Shown one piece after another: positions 47,467-58,413 of a DNA stretch of 64,000 nt. The position numbers were made by a program, and so were the translations under genes. The stretch comes from Boswellia sacra. Taxonomy: Eukaryota > Streptophyta > Magnoliopsida > Sapindales > Burseraceae. The notes beneath the pieces were generated by a model. The model was not told the origin of the DNA and did no database searches. It saw nothing but the letters and a program-made list of their open reading frames with translations. How positions within the stretch are numbered: the stretch's first letter is position 1; each line of letters starts with the position of its first letter. Location: contig SNVD02004565.1 in NCBI GenBank assembly GCA_013180625.2, positions 868,001 to 932,000 of the forward strand, read 5' to 3'.

Positions 47467-49996
47467 GTAATTAAGTACCCTTAGAAGATTCATCGTGATC
47501 CTCATGTTAGCTAATGAGCTCACATATCGTACCATGACTGGAGCATTTGTACGATCTAGTAGCATATCTCCTAGCAGCTGCCACATACGGAAGAGTATTA
47601 ATGTAAGTTAAATGAAGTGCTACCGCAATTATTTTTTCTTTAATTTATTAATATTATTTACCAAATGTGAGGGGGTCAGGCTGCAAGACTTGAGAAGATT
47701 ACTTTTATTATTAATAAAAACAGATTTGAAAAACTTATGCTGATACGAAGCAACAAATGAAAGTCTGTATATACTGAAGCTTTGTATCTTGTTAATTTGA
47801 AACAAAAAAAGAACAATGCTGGATAAGCAATGGAAATCATCTTCTACATTAAAAACATATATAAATAAACCGATTAGAACACCTAAATAATTGTTGGAAT
47901 TGACATGGTGATGCAGCAACCAAGACTTTAAAAGTTAATATTTAGTTCCTTCGAAAAGAATGTTAATGACTTATTTACCTTGACAGCATGCCGTTTGGTG
48001 ATATAACAAGGGGATTGCAACAATTGTGAATTGTATTCTTGGAAAAACTGGAACAAAAAGACAAACAAATAAACTCCAGACAATGACTAGGATACGATTT
48101 GAAACATAATAATTTAAATAAGGAAAAACAATAATGGAGTCGTCTAAGAACTAAAAGTTCTTAATGTTCAATGAAATCCAATTTTTAACTCTAAGTTCCT
48201 ATCTTCAACTCTGTTAAAAAAGAAAGTGGAAAGGTGGAAACAAAGATATCAGCTACATTGAAATTGTCATATGGATGCTTGACTTACGCAATATATTCAT
48301 TCTCTAAATTATTTTGCTAAAAGTAGATTTCATCAAAAAAAAAAAAAGGAAAAAAGGAAAAAGCTTACAGGTGTGAAACTCGAGAGAGCAGAACTATTCT
48401 AACACAATTAATATGCATTATATTCATAAATCATAATGGATTGAAATATTGATAAATGCTAAAGAACTTTGAAATAGCTGGTATGCTAACACTGACAGAA
48501 AATATGCCGTTTGAAATCCCGCTGGTTTTAAGCTAGCTCTAAATCGAGGACACTGTCTTGCTTTTTCTCAACTTCTGTTTTTGGTACATTACAACGACAA
48601 AATATATTTTTGCAACTTTAGACATGCTCGAAATAGTATAATTACCATTTATCTCAAAGAAAATGTCCAATTATACATTCCAGCGTAAATGTCCATTTTG
48701 CTTTCACGTTCAGTTACCATCACAGATGTAAGCAAGACAACAATAAACGTGGATATAATTCAATCCAATGCTTACCCAATCATAATTTGCTGAAAGAAAC
48801 TCAGATACAGTAGTTTTATGCCTTGTCAAAAGCTCCTGTGTAGATGTTCACTGAGTGTCAGAAATTCATGTTTATAATACTTGTAGCATAAAACAAAAGA
48901 CAGAAACAAAAGTTAAGCAGAACATAAGGTATACATATGCATGCCTCGGAAAATACATTTGGTCTTTTGCCGGGATATAATCCAATTAGTACTAGCAGAC
49001 AAAAACAATAGTAGAGGCTATTTTCAAGACTTTCAACTTAGTAAAAATTAGTATCATACTGAAAACATCAGTTCGGGACACTCAACTTTAAAAGTTGCTT
49101 GAACATCTGAAGCTACATCAAAATTTGGAATCTGTAGGTAATTGAAGAACTTCCTCATATTCTGTGATTCCAACACATACCTGTCAAATCAACCTAAGTA
49201 ATTGAAAACGATATTCCACAATTATTTACCAAATTTCTTATTTAACAAAACGTATTAAATATTTACATATATTTGTTACTGTACTTACTCGTATTAACTT
49301 CTTATTATATGTAAGAACTGACATTTTTATCTATGTATGTTTAGTAATTTCTACAACCAAGAATTATTTCTCAACATCATATACAAAAATCTAAATCCCA
49401 GTCACTGACTGAGGACATGATTGGTGAGAATTTCAGTTAAAAAATATTAACTTTAGCAACTCAAAACATTTTACCACTAAATAAAACCATCTGCTTACTT
49501 TGCCACACTTTGATGACGAATGCACTCTCTTGCAATTGTGCCGTAAGTCAGAGCAATCTCACCGTCTTCATAACTGAACAATCCAACTATAATTAGCCTT
49601 CTCAAAATTATGCATAAGATGAATAATATGCCTCAATTTATTGACGACAATTAACGTGAAATAACTCACCCCAGTATCAAAGTATCCATAAGATCTAAGT
49701 TCTGCTCCAAATACTTGCAGGCAATCAACTTTGAATTAACCCTTTGCCTCTGCAAATTTGCGACCACATGAGTGGCATCCCGTCGGGCCTGCAAGGGAAA
49801 GTCAATGTTCATCATTGACATCAAATGACAAGAACATCACAAAATTATATAGTCAAGCTGCTTTAACACTTACACCCAAGTCTAATTTTGGAAGACAAAC
49901 AATGAGACAACGCAATGTGTCCTCACTGAAGAATTCCCGGGTCAACTGTTCACAAGCATCTGCATTTGGCTCTGATTGATCTCGGCCAAAAAGCAT
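47467..49996 (-). pseudogene. MO25-like copy A, 5' exons (right of CACTA), truncated in exon 2
   Basis: Collinear with copy C from the intron next to the [16 protein letters not shown] exon (47479-47577) up to exon 2. It includes the [45 protein letters not shown] and [13 protein letters not shown] exons. Exon 2 ([23 protein letters not shown]) is cut at 49996, where copy c tail sequence begins. The gene therefore lacks its start and exon 1, has lost two 3' exons or parts of them at the CACTA deletion, and is split by 16 kb. It is certainly non-functional as a whole. Confidence 0.9.
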
Positions 49997-50114
49997 CGTA
50001 ACTTGGTACATTGTTCTAAAGAGGAAAAGTGAGAATTCTGAGAAGAACCCTTACAGCACAAATGGAGTAAATGGAGTCAATGGTCACAGTGCCAGGACAC
50101 AACAGGGCGTGTAG
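49997..50114 (+). pseudogene. 3' fragment of DOMON/b561 copy c
   Basis: Encodes [20 protein letters not shown] and the rest of the copy c tail, ending ARTQQGV-stop (copy c: ARTQQSV), then the copy c 3' UTR. No start or upstream exons. It is the left edge of unit 2 and lies tail to head with MO25 exon 2 of the preceding unit. Confidence 0.93.
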
Positions 50115-52766
50115 TTATACATATAGCAGAATAATTATTAGTATTGTAACCCATGAGTTTATTCTTACAGCTCATTACACCATCATTGAGCATCTTTTAG
50201 ATGATTTCTACACCTTCTGAGATCGATCTTGCTGTTTTTTGTGATGTTATTTATAGTCGTGATTGTGACGAGAGTGGTAGCAGAGGTTGTAATAATTTTT
50301 TTCCCTGTATTATAAATAGACACACACCATTGTATTTCTTTTCTAATTAATTATTTTATCCCATTCATTCGACTCTGGATTCTTTTATAATCTTTTTTTG
50401 GCTTTTATTCTATTGTTGCAAAAACAATCTAAAATTCACGTATGATTAAGTAGGAATATCACATCTTCATCCTCAGTACTAAAATTATGAATCATAGGTT
50501 GGGCTAACAAGTATTTCTTTGTAAGAGAAGTATCTGTTCAAACATCTATAAAACTTCCAAAAGGTGCTTGGGCTAATATTTTGGGCCCTATAACAAGCAC
50601 TAAGTCAACAAGATCCAAAATCAAAACTGTCTTGCGCTTGAGGGAATTGGAAACACAACCCGATGTTGGCATAGCACTAAGCCTAATCCATTTGTGCACC
50701 GAATTTGGAAGGGGAAAATGAAGGCATTTTGTTCTTCTTCAGTCAAAATTGTGGCATGCTATTGTGTATCTAATATATGGTATAAAATTTAAAAGTTATA
50801 TAAAAATTATGGATGAGTTTATAAAAATTATAAATGAGTATATAAAAATTGTACGTACAACTTTATATACTTATTTATAACTTTACTAATTTTTATATAC
50901 TTATTTATATTTATAATTTTATATACTTTTTGAATTTGATATATGGTCATCGTCGGATATACCTAAAAAAACCTCTATAAAAGGGTTTCTTGATGAATGA
51001 AACGCTTACGTTTTTATCAGTAATTCTCTACCTACACATGTGCTTACTTGGCTAATTCCACTTCTTTTACTTAATTTCTTTTACTCTAGCATTTAAATAT
51101 CTCTATTTTTCAATTGGTCTTTGTATATATATTACACACAACATAGAAAGATGATTTTTATGAACCTAACTATAACAATGAACCCTTATCGACCCTAAAG
51201 AGCTTCTGCACCAAAAAAAAAAAAAAAGCAGTTTTATGAACCAACAAAACAACAACCCATCATGAGGCATCAACGATGAGTAATTAACGTTGTCATCCCC
51301 AATATTTGGGCGAAGTAACACTCTCTCTCCAACTTTCGGTGAAGTAACATACATGACCTTAATTTTCAAATACCATTAATCTATTCATTAAACATATTAC
51401 GGGAAGAAAATTTTACCCTTATTTATATTATAAGATTTTTTTTTATTTATTTCTCTTTATAAAGGAGATAAATTTTAAAAACACTAATAGGACTCGAAAA
51501 ATTTATTTTTTTTTAAATTTATAGAAAATAATTTGTATAGATAGTTTGTAAAAAGTGATTTTTTAAAAATAAAATAAAAAAATAGTTTGTAAATAGACCA
51601 TTTAAAAAAATAGTTTAGAAATAAAAATTAATGTTTTAAAATTTTTCTTCAATATAAAGAGAAATAAATAAATAAATATTATAATATAAATAAAGACAAA
51701 ATTATCTTTCTATAATACGTTTAATGGATAGACAAATGGTATTTGAAAATTAGGAGTTTTTATGTTACTTTATCGGAGGTTGGGAGAGAGCGTTAATTGT
51801 CCAAACGTTGGGGTAACGATTTAATTACTCCATCAGCGGCTGCACCAAAGTTTTGTTCAGGTAGGACGATTAAGCTGCGCGGTTTACTACTTTCACTCCT
51901 GGTTAAGCATTTATATTTCAGCACCACCTTTTATTGTTTTATTTAAAATTATTTCTTTGTCTACTATTATGAATCATTGATTGGGCTAATAGGCAGCAAA
52001 ACCGGTAGATATTGTCAGAAAACAATGTTCAAAATGTGGTTCAAGGGTACGATAGCACTTGTAGCCATTGTAACACGATATGGACACCTTTTGCAGTAAG
52101 CAGTGATCGATCGACCCAGAGTTTTCTTAAACAGGTTTATGAAACCTACCCAAAACCTAAGTTATTTATCATTTCATCATACAAATAAAAATAAAATTTA
52201 ATATATTTAAAAATATTTTAAAAATATAATTTGTAATTAAAATATTTTTATCATATAATAGTGTAATATTTAATAATATTATGTTCATATAGTTAAAAAA
52301 AATCTTTAGTAAATTTAATTAATTCTTGAAAGTTTATAATAAAAGATATTCGTTATATTTTAATATTATTATTTATTTAAAAAAAACTTTAATTTTTTTA
52401 GATAAATAATTAAAAGTTCTTATTTCTATTAACTTTATTTTTATTTTTTAATCGTATAAAGAATAGTGATTGAAATTTTTTAATTTTATAAAAATTTATA
52501 AAAGGGAAATAATAGGTAAAGGGTATTTTAGTCTCTAAAATAATATATAAGGGCGTTATTGTTAGTTTCTGAGACATTTGGGTTTTGAGGGTCATTCGAC
52601 CAAATCATAGGGCTAATCATAAGTAAATCTCCTTATTTAAACCTTACTCGGAATCCGAATTCCGAGCAGACAAGGAAAATGATTTCCCATTTTTTTCTTT
52701 TTTAACAGGAAAGAAATTTCTGAATTCTAATCCTAATCCTACTCTCATTCAGATTAATTTTACCAT
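50115..52766. other. Unit 2 intergenic DNA
   Basis: Collinear with 26310-28655 of unit 1. It carries the shared AT-rich inverted repeat (about 50772-50945) and its own MITE (51278-51830), and lacks the 27628 MITE. No gene. Confidence 0.7.
51278..51830. mobile_element. 553-bp MITE with ~150-bp inverted ends, unit 2 only
   Basis: Left GAGTAATTAACGTTGTCATC and right (inverted) GAGTAATTAAATCGTTACCC begin terminal inverted repeats that stay alignable for about 150 bp (for example TTTTCAAATACCATT on both sides). Flanks CATCAACGAT (51268-51277) and CATCAGCGGC (51831-51840) are a decayed 9-10 bp duplication. Unit 1 has the empty site near 27500 (GAGGCGTCAGCGGC). Shares the GAGTAAT terminus with the 27628 and 11042 elements. 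Confidence 0.82.
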
Positions 52767-52774
52767 TATAAATA
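52767..52774 (+). promoter_or_regulatory. Candidate TATA box of d2
   Basis: TATAAATA 104 bp before the d2 ATG, in the same context as in d1 and d3. Confidence 0.5.
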
Positions 52775-52870
52775 CATTACATTACATTACAACACCTCCT
52801 CAAATTCATCCTTCCCAGGTTTCCTCCTCAGATTTTACGCCTCTCGATCAAAATCATCATCTGTTTCATC

Positions 52871-54072
52871 ATGAAAATTAATATTTCTTCCAGCTGCAGG
52901 TCCAGGATGATGCTCTGGTTCTCTTCTGTTCTTCTTTTTTCTTTGTTCCTCTCAACTTCTGCTCAGTCTTGCACGAACTATACTTTCTCCAACAAAATTA
53001 ATTACCGTGCATGCAATGATCTTCATGCTCTCAACTCCTATCTTCATTGGAACTACGATGAGGCCAGCAGGACCGTTGAAATCGCCTACCGCCACGCAGG
53101 CATCGATCCATCGTCAAGATGGATTGCATGGGCTGTAAACCCAACTGGGACAGGAATGCTAGGCTCGCAGGCTCTCGTAGCCTACCAGAACTCCGAGGGA
53201 ATTTTGCGTGCATATACGTCTCCAGTGACGAGTTACGGTACAAATTTGCAAGAGGGTCCTTTAAGCTTTCAAGTGCCGAAGATTTCCGCAGAGTTTGCAA
53301 ATAACGAGATGATCATATACGCCACCATAGTGCTTCCAACGAACACGACAACTGTGAACAATCTATGGCAGGAAGGTCCAGTGAATGAAGATGGTACTCC
53401 TGGAATGCATAGTTTAAGCGGTGATAACGTGAAATCAACGGGAATCGTCGATCTTCTATCCGGGAAAGTTGTGGCGACCAAAGGGGGTGGAGGGAGGTGC
53501 AGTGTTTCGTTCAAGAAGGTTCATGGAGGACTAAACATGGTTAGTTGGGGAATTCTGATGCCAATGGGAGCCATGACTGCGAGATACGTGAAGCAGTTCA
53601 AATCAGCAGATCCAGCATGGTTTTACGCTCATATAATATGCCAGTCCTTGGCGTATACTGTTGGTATTGTTGGAGCAGGGACGGGGCTTTATCTTGGAAG
53701 CAAATCTCATGGCATTCAATTTCATGCTCACAGGAATATCGGCATAACACTTCTAGTTCTCGGCTTCCTTAGGTACTTGCGTTGAAATTGAGGCCGAATA
53801 AAGATCACAGATACAGATCATATTGGAACTTGTACCACCACGGCGTTGGATACGTTGTCATTGCATTGAGCATTATAAATATATTCTTTGGCTTCAGCAT
53901 TTTGCATGTTGGAAAGACGTGGAAGCTACCATACACCGTAATTTTGATTGTTTTGGGCTCAATGTCTGCGGTCATGGAGGCTTTTACCTGGTACACCTGG
54001 TACGTTAAGATCAGAAGGGCTAGGGCTACTGCTACTGCTAGTGCTAGTGCTGAAACGTCCGAAAAAGTGTAG
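52871..54072 (+). pseudogene. DOMON-cytochrome b561 copy d2, one-base frameshift
   Basis: Intronless copy nearly identical to d1 and d3. Open from ATG 52871 to a stop at 53783-53785 (304 aa). One C present in d3 (CTTCCTTCAGG) is missing here (CTTCCTTAGG, near 53770). The downstream remainder (KLRPNKDHRYRSYW through TSEKV) reads on in another frame to TAG 54070-54072. The short product keeps the DOMON part and three of the b561 heme histidines but loses YHH and the last helices. The break differs from that of d1, so the two losses are independent. Convergent neighbour: MO25 copy B. Confidence 0.85.
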
Positions 54073-55135
54073 AACAAGTGTAGTGGAAAGGGATCAGAGG
54101 CTTTAATTTTTGTATTTAATTATTGAGTAGTTTTGGGTTTCTTTACTTAATTCTATAACTAATTTGTCTTGTTTTATTAGCTGAGTTACTTTTTCAAGAT
54201 AGATTGAGAGCCCAACACTATGCAACATTATTTAGGGATGTGATATAAATTTCTGCAAATCCCTGACAATAAGCCAAATTTGATTAAAACCCGCGGCAAC
54301 CACACAATTAAAAAATATAAACTTTATTATAGACACTGTGCAACACAACACTCCGGTGATATAAAGAATCCTCCCTTCCAAATGTAAAGGGAGAGTACTG
54401 CAATGCTACTTACAAAGGCAATAACGGAAATCATATAGTTTAAATCGTAGTACTAGACTTATAACTCAAATACAACAAAAAACCTACAACTAACGTAGTA
54501 GTAGACATGACAAAAATTTAGTGGAAGAGGAAAAAACAAAAAAAGAATTAGAGAAATTACATTTACATTGTAAGTCTAGCATTATTGTACTATAAAAGTT
54601 AGTGAGAGTGAACATAAGAAGGAATTTTGAACTTTCGAGTTAAGAAACTTAGGAAAGTTTAACCTTGAAACAGAAATGAAATGACCATCAAGTAGAATAA
54701 TCCTGCTCGCATTCACTTCGTAAAGACAAGAAGTTTTATTCTTCCACAAGGCATCAAAAGAATAGAAATTAATATTAAATTAACCATAAGGGGTTTCGGT
54801 AAATAAATCTTTATAGGCTCAAAAAATATATTTCACAATCATATAGGCAAGCAATTAAATATGTATCGAAAATTAACTTTAAAAAAAGCATATTCTGGCA
54901 TTTTAGTATGAAATAATGAAATGCAATTGATCAGAACATATAGCACAAAGAATTCCATACCAGATGGGATGGAGGCTAAGTTAATTTACAAAGAAAAGTT
55001 TCAACTGGTTCTTTCTTACGCGTTCCTAATTAACAAATGGATAAGAAATTAAACTAGAGAATCGAAACTAGTTGCTAGAGAGCATTAAAATATACACTTT
55101 AGTTATTGTACAATTATTAAATGAGCAAATAAAAA
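54073..55135. other. 3' flank of d2
   Basis: Collinear with 29948-31042 and 59626-60664. Contains the shared small MITE (about 54447-54592). No gene. Confidence 0.6.
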
Positions 55136-57881
55136 TCAACTTGGATTCTCACAATCATCCGAATTATGATCGGTGCTTGGACGGTCACTTATTAGCTCCA
55201 AATTAGCAATCTCTCCCACAACAAAAGATTTGTCTGCTTCGAATTGTTCATTCACTGCGACGAAGCAGCAATTCCAAGGATAAGAATTTGAAGTAGGTCT
55301 TATCATCTGTATAAGCATATTAACGCATTTACCTTTATCAGTAATAAAGTTATTAAAGAATCGGAGAAGCTTGCTTCTATTTGTGATCAGGACGCCAATG
55401 ATGTCAGGCGGTTTGTTTTGATTTGCAACAAACAGCTATCAAGAATCAAATAAAATTAGAAATGAAAATTTCAATAGAGAAACAGTTTTCTGCATATAGA
55501 TATATATACTATATATTCTACACTACATATACCTTGAATACATGAAAGCTTTCAAACTGTATATTTTTGTTTGAATCCTGCAAATAGATAGACCACATGA
55601 TATGATATAATTAAATGGAAATACATGTATAAAAAAATTTGTGTCAAAGTAAAACAATAATGATAATAACAAACACAAATTGTATGTATATATAGTCAAT
55701 CGAGAGAGGGAGTAATTTAAGTACCCTGAGAAGATTCATCATGATCCTCATGTTAGCTAATGAGCTCACATATCGTACCATCACGGGAGCATTTGTACGA
55801 TCTAGTAGCATATCTCCTAGCAGCTGCACATACGGAAGAGTTATTAAGGCAAGTTAAATGAAGTGCTACCGCAATATTTTTTATTTTATGTATTAATATT
55901 ATTTGCCCAATATGAGGGGCTCAGGCTGCAAAACTTGAGAAGATTATTTTTATTTTTAACGAATACATATCTGAAAAACTTATGCTGATATGAAGCAGCA
56001 AATGAATGTCTGTATTTACCAAAGCCATGTATTTTGTTAATTTGAAAGAAAAAGAGAACAATGCAGGATAAGCAATGGAAATCATCTTCTACATTAAAAA
56101 CATATATATATAAATAAACGGATTAGAACACCTAAATAATTGTTGGAATTGACATGGTGATGCAGCAACCAAGACTTTAAAAGTTAATATTTATTTCCTT
56201 AGAAAAGAATGTAGAGGAACATTAATGATGTATTTACCTTGACAGCATGCCGTTTGGTGATGTAACAAGGAGATTGCAACAATTGTGAATTGTATTCTTG
56301 GAAAAACTGGAACAATAAGACAAATAAATAAACTCCAGATAATGACCAGAAAATAATTTGAAACATAATAATTTAAATAAGGAAAAACAATAATGGAGTC
56401 ATAATAACTAAAAGTTCTTAATGCGCAACGAAATTCAATTGTAACTCTAACTTCAATTTATCATCCGTTGGTTATCCATAACAGTTCCTTTCTTCAACTC
56501 TGTTAAAAAAGAAACTGGAAGGGTGGAAACATTCAGCTACATTGAAATTGTCATATGGATTCTTGACTTACCCAATATATTCATTCTCTCAAGTATTTTG
56601 TTAAAAGTAAATTTCATCAAAAAGGAAAAAAAAAGGACAAAAGGAAAAAGCTTACAGGTGCGAAACTCGAGAGAGCAGAACTATTCTAACACAATTAATA
56701 TGCATTAGATTAATAAATCGTAACTGATTGAAATATTGATAAATGCTAAAACAACTTTGAAATAGCTGGTATGCTAACACTGACAGAAAATATGCAGTTT
56801 GAAATCCAGCTGACCTTAAGCTAGCTCTATATCAAGAACATTGTCTTGCTTTTTCTTAACTTGTGTTTTTGGTACATTACAACCACAAAACATATTTTTG
56901 CAACCTTAGACATGCTCGAAATAGTGTAATTACCATTTATCTCAATGAAAATTGCCAATACATTCTAGCGTATATGTCCATTTTGCTTTCACGTTTAGTT
57001 ACCATCACAGATTTGCATTGAGCAAGATAACAATAAACATGGATATAATTCGATCCAATGCTTACCCAATCATAATTTGCTGAAAGAAACTCATGAGATA
57101 CAGTAGTTTTATGCCTTGTCAAAAGATCCTGTGTAAATGTTCATTGAGTGTCAGAAACTCATGTTTATAATACTTGTAGCATAAAACAGAAGACAGAAAA
57201 AAAAGTTAAGCACAACATAAGATATAAATATATATGCCTCGGAAAATATATTTGGTCTTTTGCCAGGATATAATCCAATTAGTACTAGCAGATAAAAACA
57301 ATAATAGAGGCTATTGTCAAGACTTTCAACTTAGTAAGAATTAGTATCATATTGAAAACATTTCAGTTAGGGACACTCAACTTTAAAAGTTGCTTGAACA
57401 TCTGAAGCTACATCAAAATTTGGAATCTGTAGGTAATTGAAGAACTTCCTCATATGCTGTGATTCCAACACATACCTGTCAAATCAACCTAAGTAAATAA
57501 AAATGATACTCCACGTACAATTATTTGCCAAAGTTCTTATTTAACAAAACGTATTAAATATTAACAGATATTTGTTACTGTAGTTACTCGTATTAACTTC
57601 TTATTACACGCAAGAATTGACATTTTTATCTATGTACGTTTAGTAATTTCTACAACCAAGAATTATTTCTAAACATCATATACAAAAATCTAAATCCCAG
57701 TCACGGACTGAGGGCATGATTGGTGAAAATTTCAGTTAAAAAATATTAACTTTAGCAACTCAAACATTTTACCACTAAATCAAACCATCTGCTTCCTTTG
57801 CGACACTTTGATGACGAATGCACTCTCTTGCAATTGTGCCGTAATTCAGAGCAATATCACCGTCTTCATAACTGAATAAAA
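55136..57881 (-). pseudogene. MO25-like copy B, 5'-truncated
   Basis: Collinear with copy C from the stop (55136) up to the exon encoding [10 protein letters not shown], where unit 3 begins at 57882. Exons 1-3 (start to ARRDATHVV) are absent. The 3' exons, including [26 protein letters not shown] and [12 protein letters not shown], remain. One exon carries a 3-base insertion ([13 protein letters not shown] instead of TVSEFLS) and the neighbouring codon changes ELL to DLL. No start codon region exists, so it is a pseudogene, though it could give antisense or readthrough RNA toward d2. Confidence 0.9.
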
Positions 57882-58225
57882 ATGATATTCGTTATATTTT
57901 AATTCAACTATAATTTAAAAAAACTTTAATTTTTTAAGATAAATAATTATAAGTTCTTATTTCTATTAACTTTATTTTTATTTTTTAATCGTATAAAGAA
58001 TAGTGATTGAAATTTTTTAATTTTATAAAAATTCATAAAAGGGAAATAATAGGTAAACGGTATTTTAGTCTCTAAAATAATATATAAGGGCGTTAGTATT
58101 AGTTTCTGAAACATTTGGGTTTTGTGGGTTGTTAGACCAAATCATAGGGCTAATCAAAACTAAATCTCCTTATTTAAACCTCACTCGGAATCCGAATTCC
58201 GAGCAGAAAAGGAAAATGATTTCCG

Positions 58226-58242
58226 ATATATATATATATATT
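58226..58242. repeat. (AT)n microsatellite in the d3 upstream region
   Basis: A TATATA run replaces the CCCATTTTTTTCTTT tract found at this position upstream of d1 and d2. It lies about 70 bp upstream of the d3 TATA box and might alter d3 expression. Confidence 0.6.
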
Positions 58243-58309
58243 TTTGAACAGGAAAGAAATTTCTAAATTCTAATCCTAATCCTACTCTAATTCAGATTAA
58301 TTTTACCAT

Positions 58310-58317
58310 TATAAATA
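58310..58317 (+). promoter_or_regulatory. Candidate TATA box of d3
   Basis: TATAAATA 104 bp before the d3 ATG, followed by the same ATTAC repeats as in d1 and d2. Confidence 0.5.
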
Positions 58318-58413
58318 CATTACATTACATTACAACACCTCCTCAAATTCATCCTTCTCAGGTTTCCTTCTCAGATTTTACGCCTCTCGATCAAAATCAT
58401 CATCTGTTTCATC

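Larger units (their letters stand above)
26192..49996. repeat. Tandem segmental duplication, unit 1 (with CACTA insertion)
   Basis: Starts in exon 3 of copy c and runs through d1 and MO25 copy A to a point inside MO25 exon 2. Without the CACTA element (31275-47466) and the MITE at 27628 it is about 7.4 kb and collinear with unit 2 (49997-57881). Long stretches, for example 26310-27500 against 50115-51250 and 28030-31240 against 52140-55330, are nearly identical by eye. Confidence 0.92.
49997..57881. repeat. Tandem segmental duplication, unit 2
   Basis: Starts with the last ~120 bp of the copy c coding region, then repeats its 3' flank, the d-gene upstream region, d2 and MO25 copy B up to the exon encoding [10 protein letters not shown]. 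At 57881/57882 it jumps to the region upstream of a d gene (unit 3). Confidence 0.92.

Noticed and set aside
49758..49979. Plus-strand [13 protein letters not shown] (also at 63501-63722)
   Set aside because: It is the antisense of MO25 exons 2 and 3 on the minus strand.
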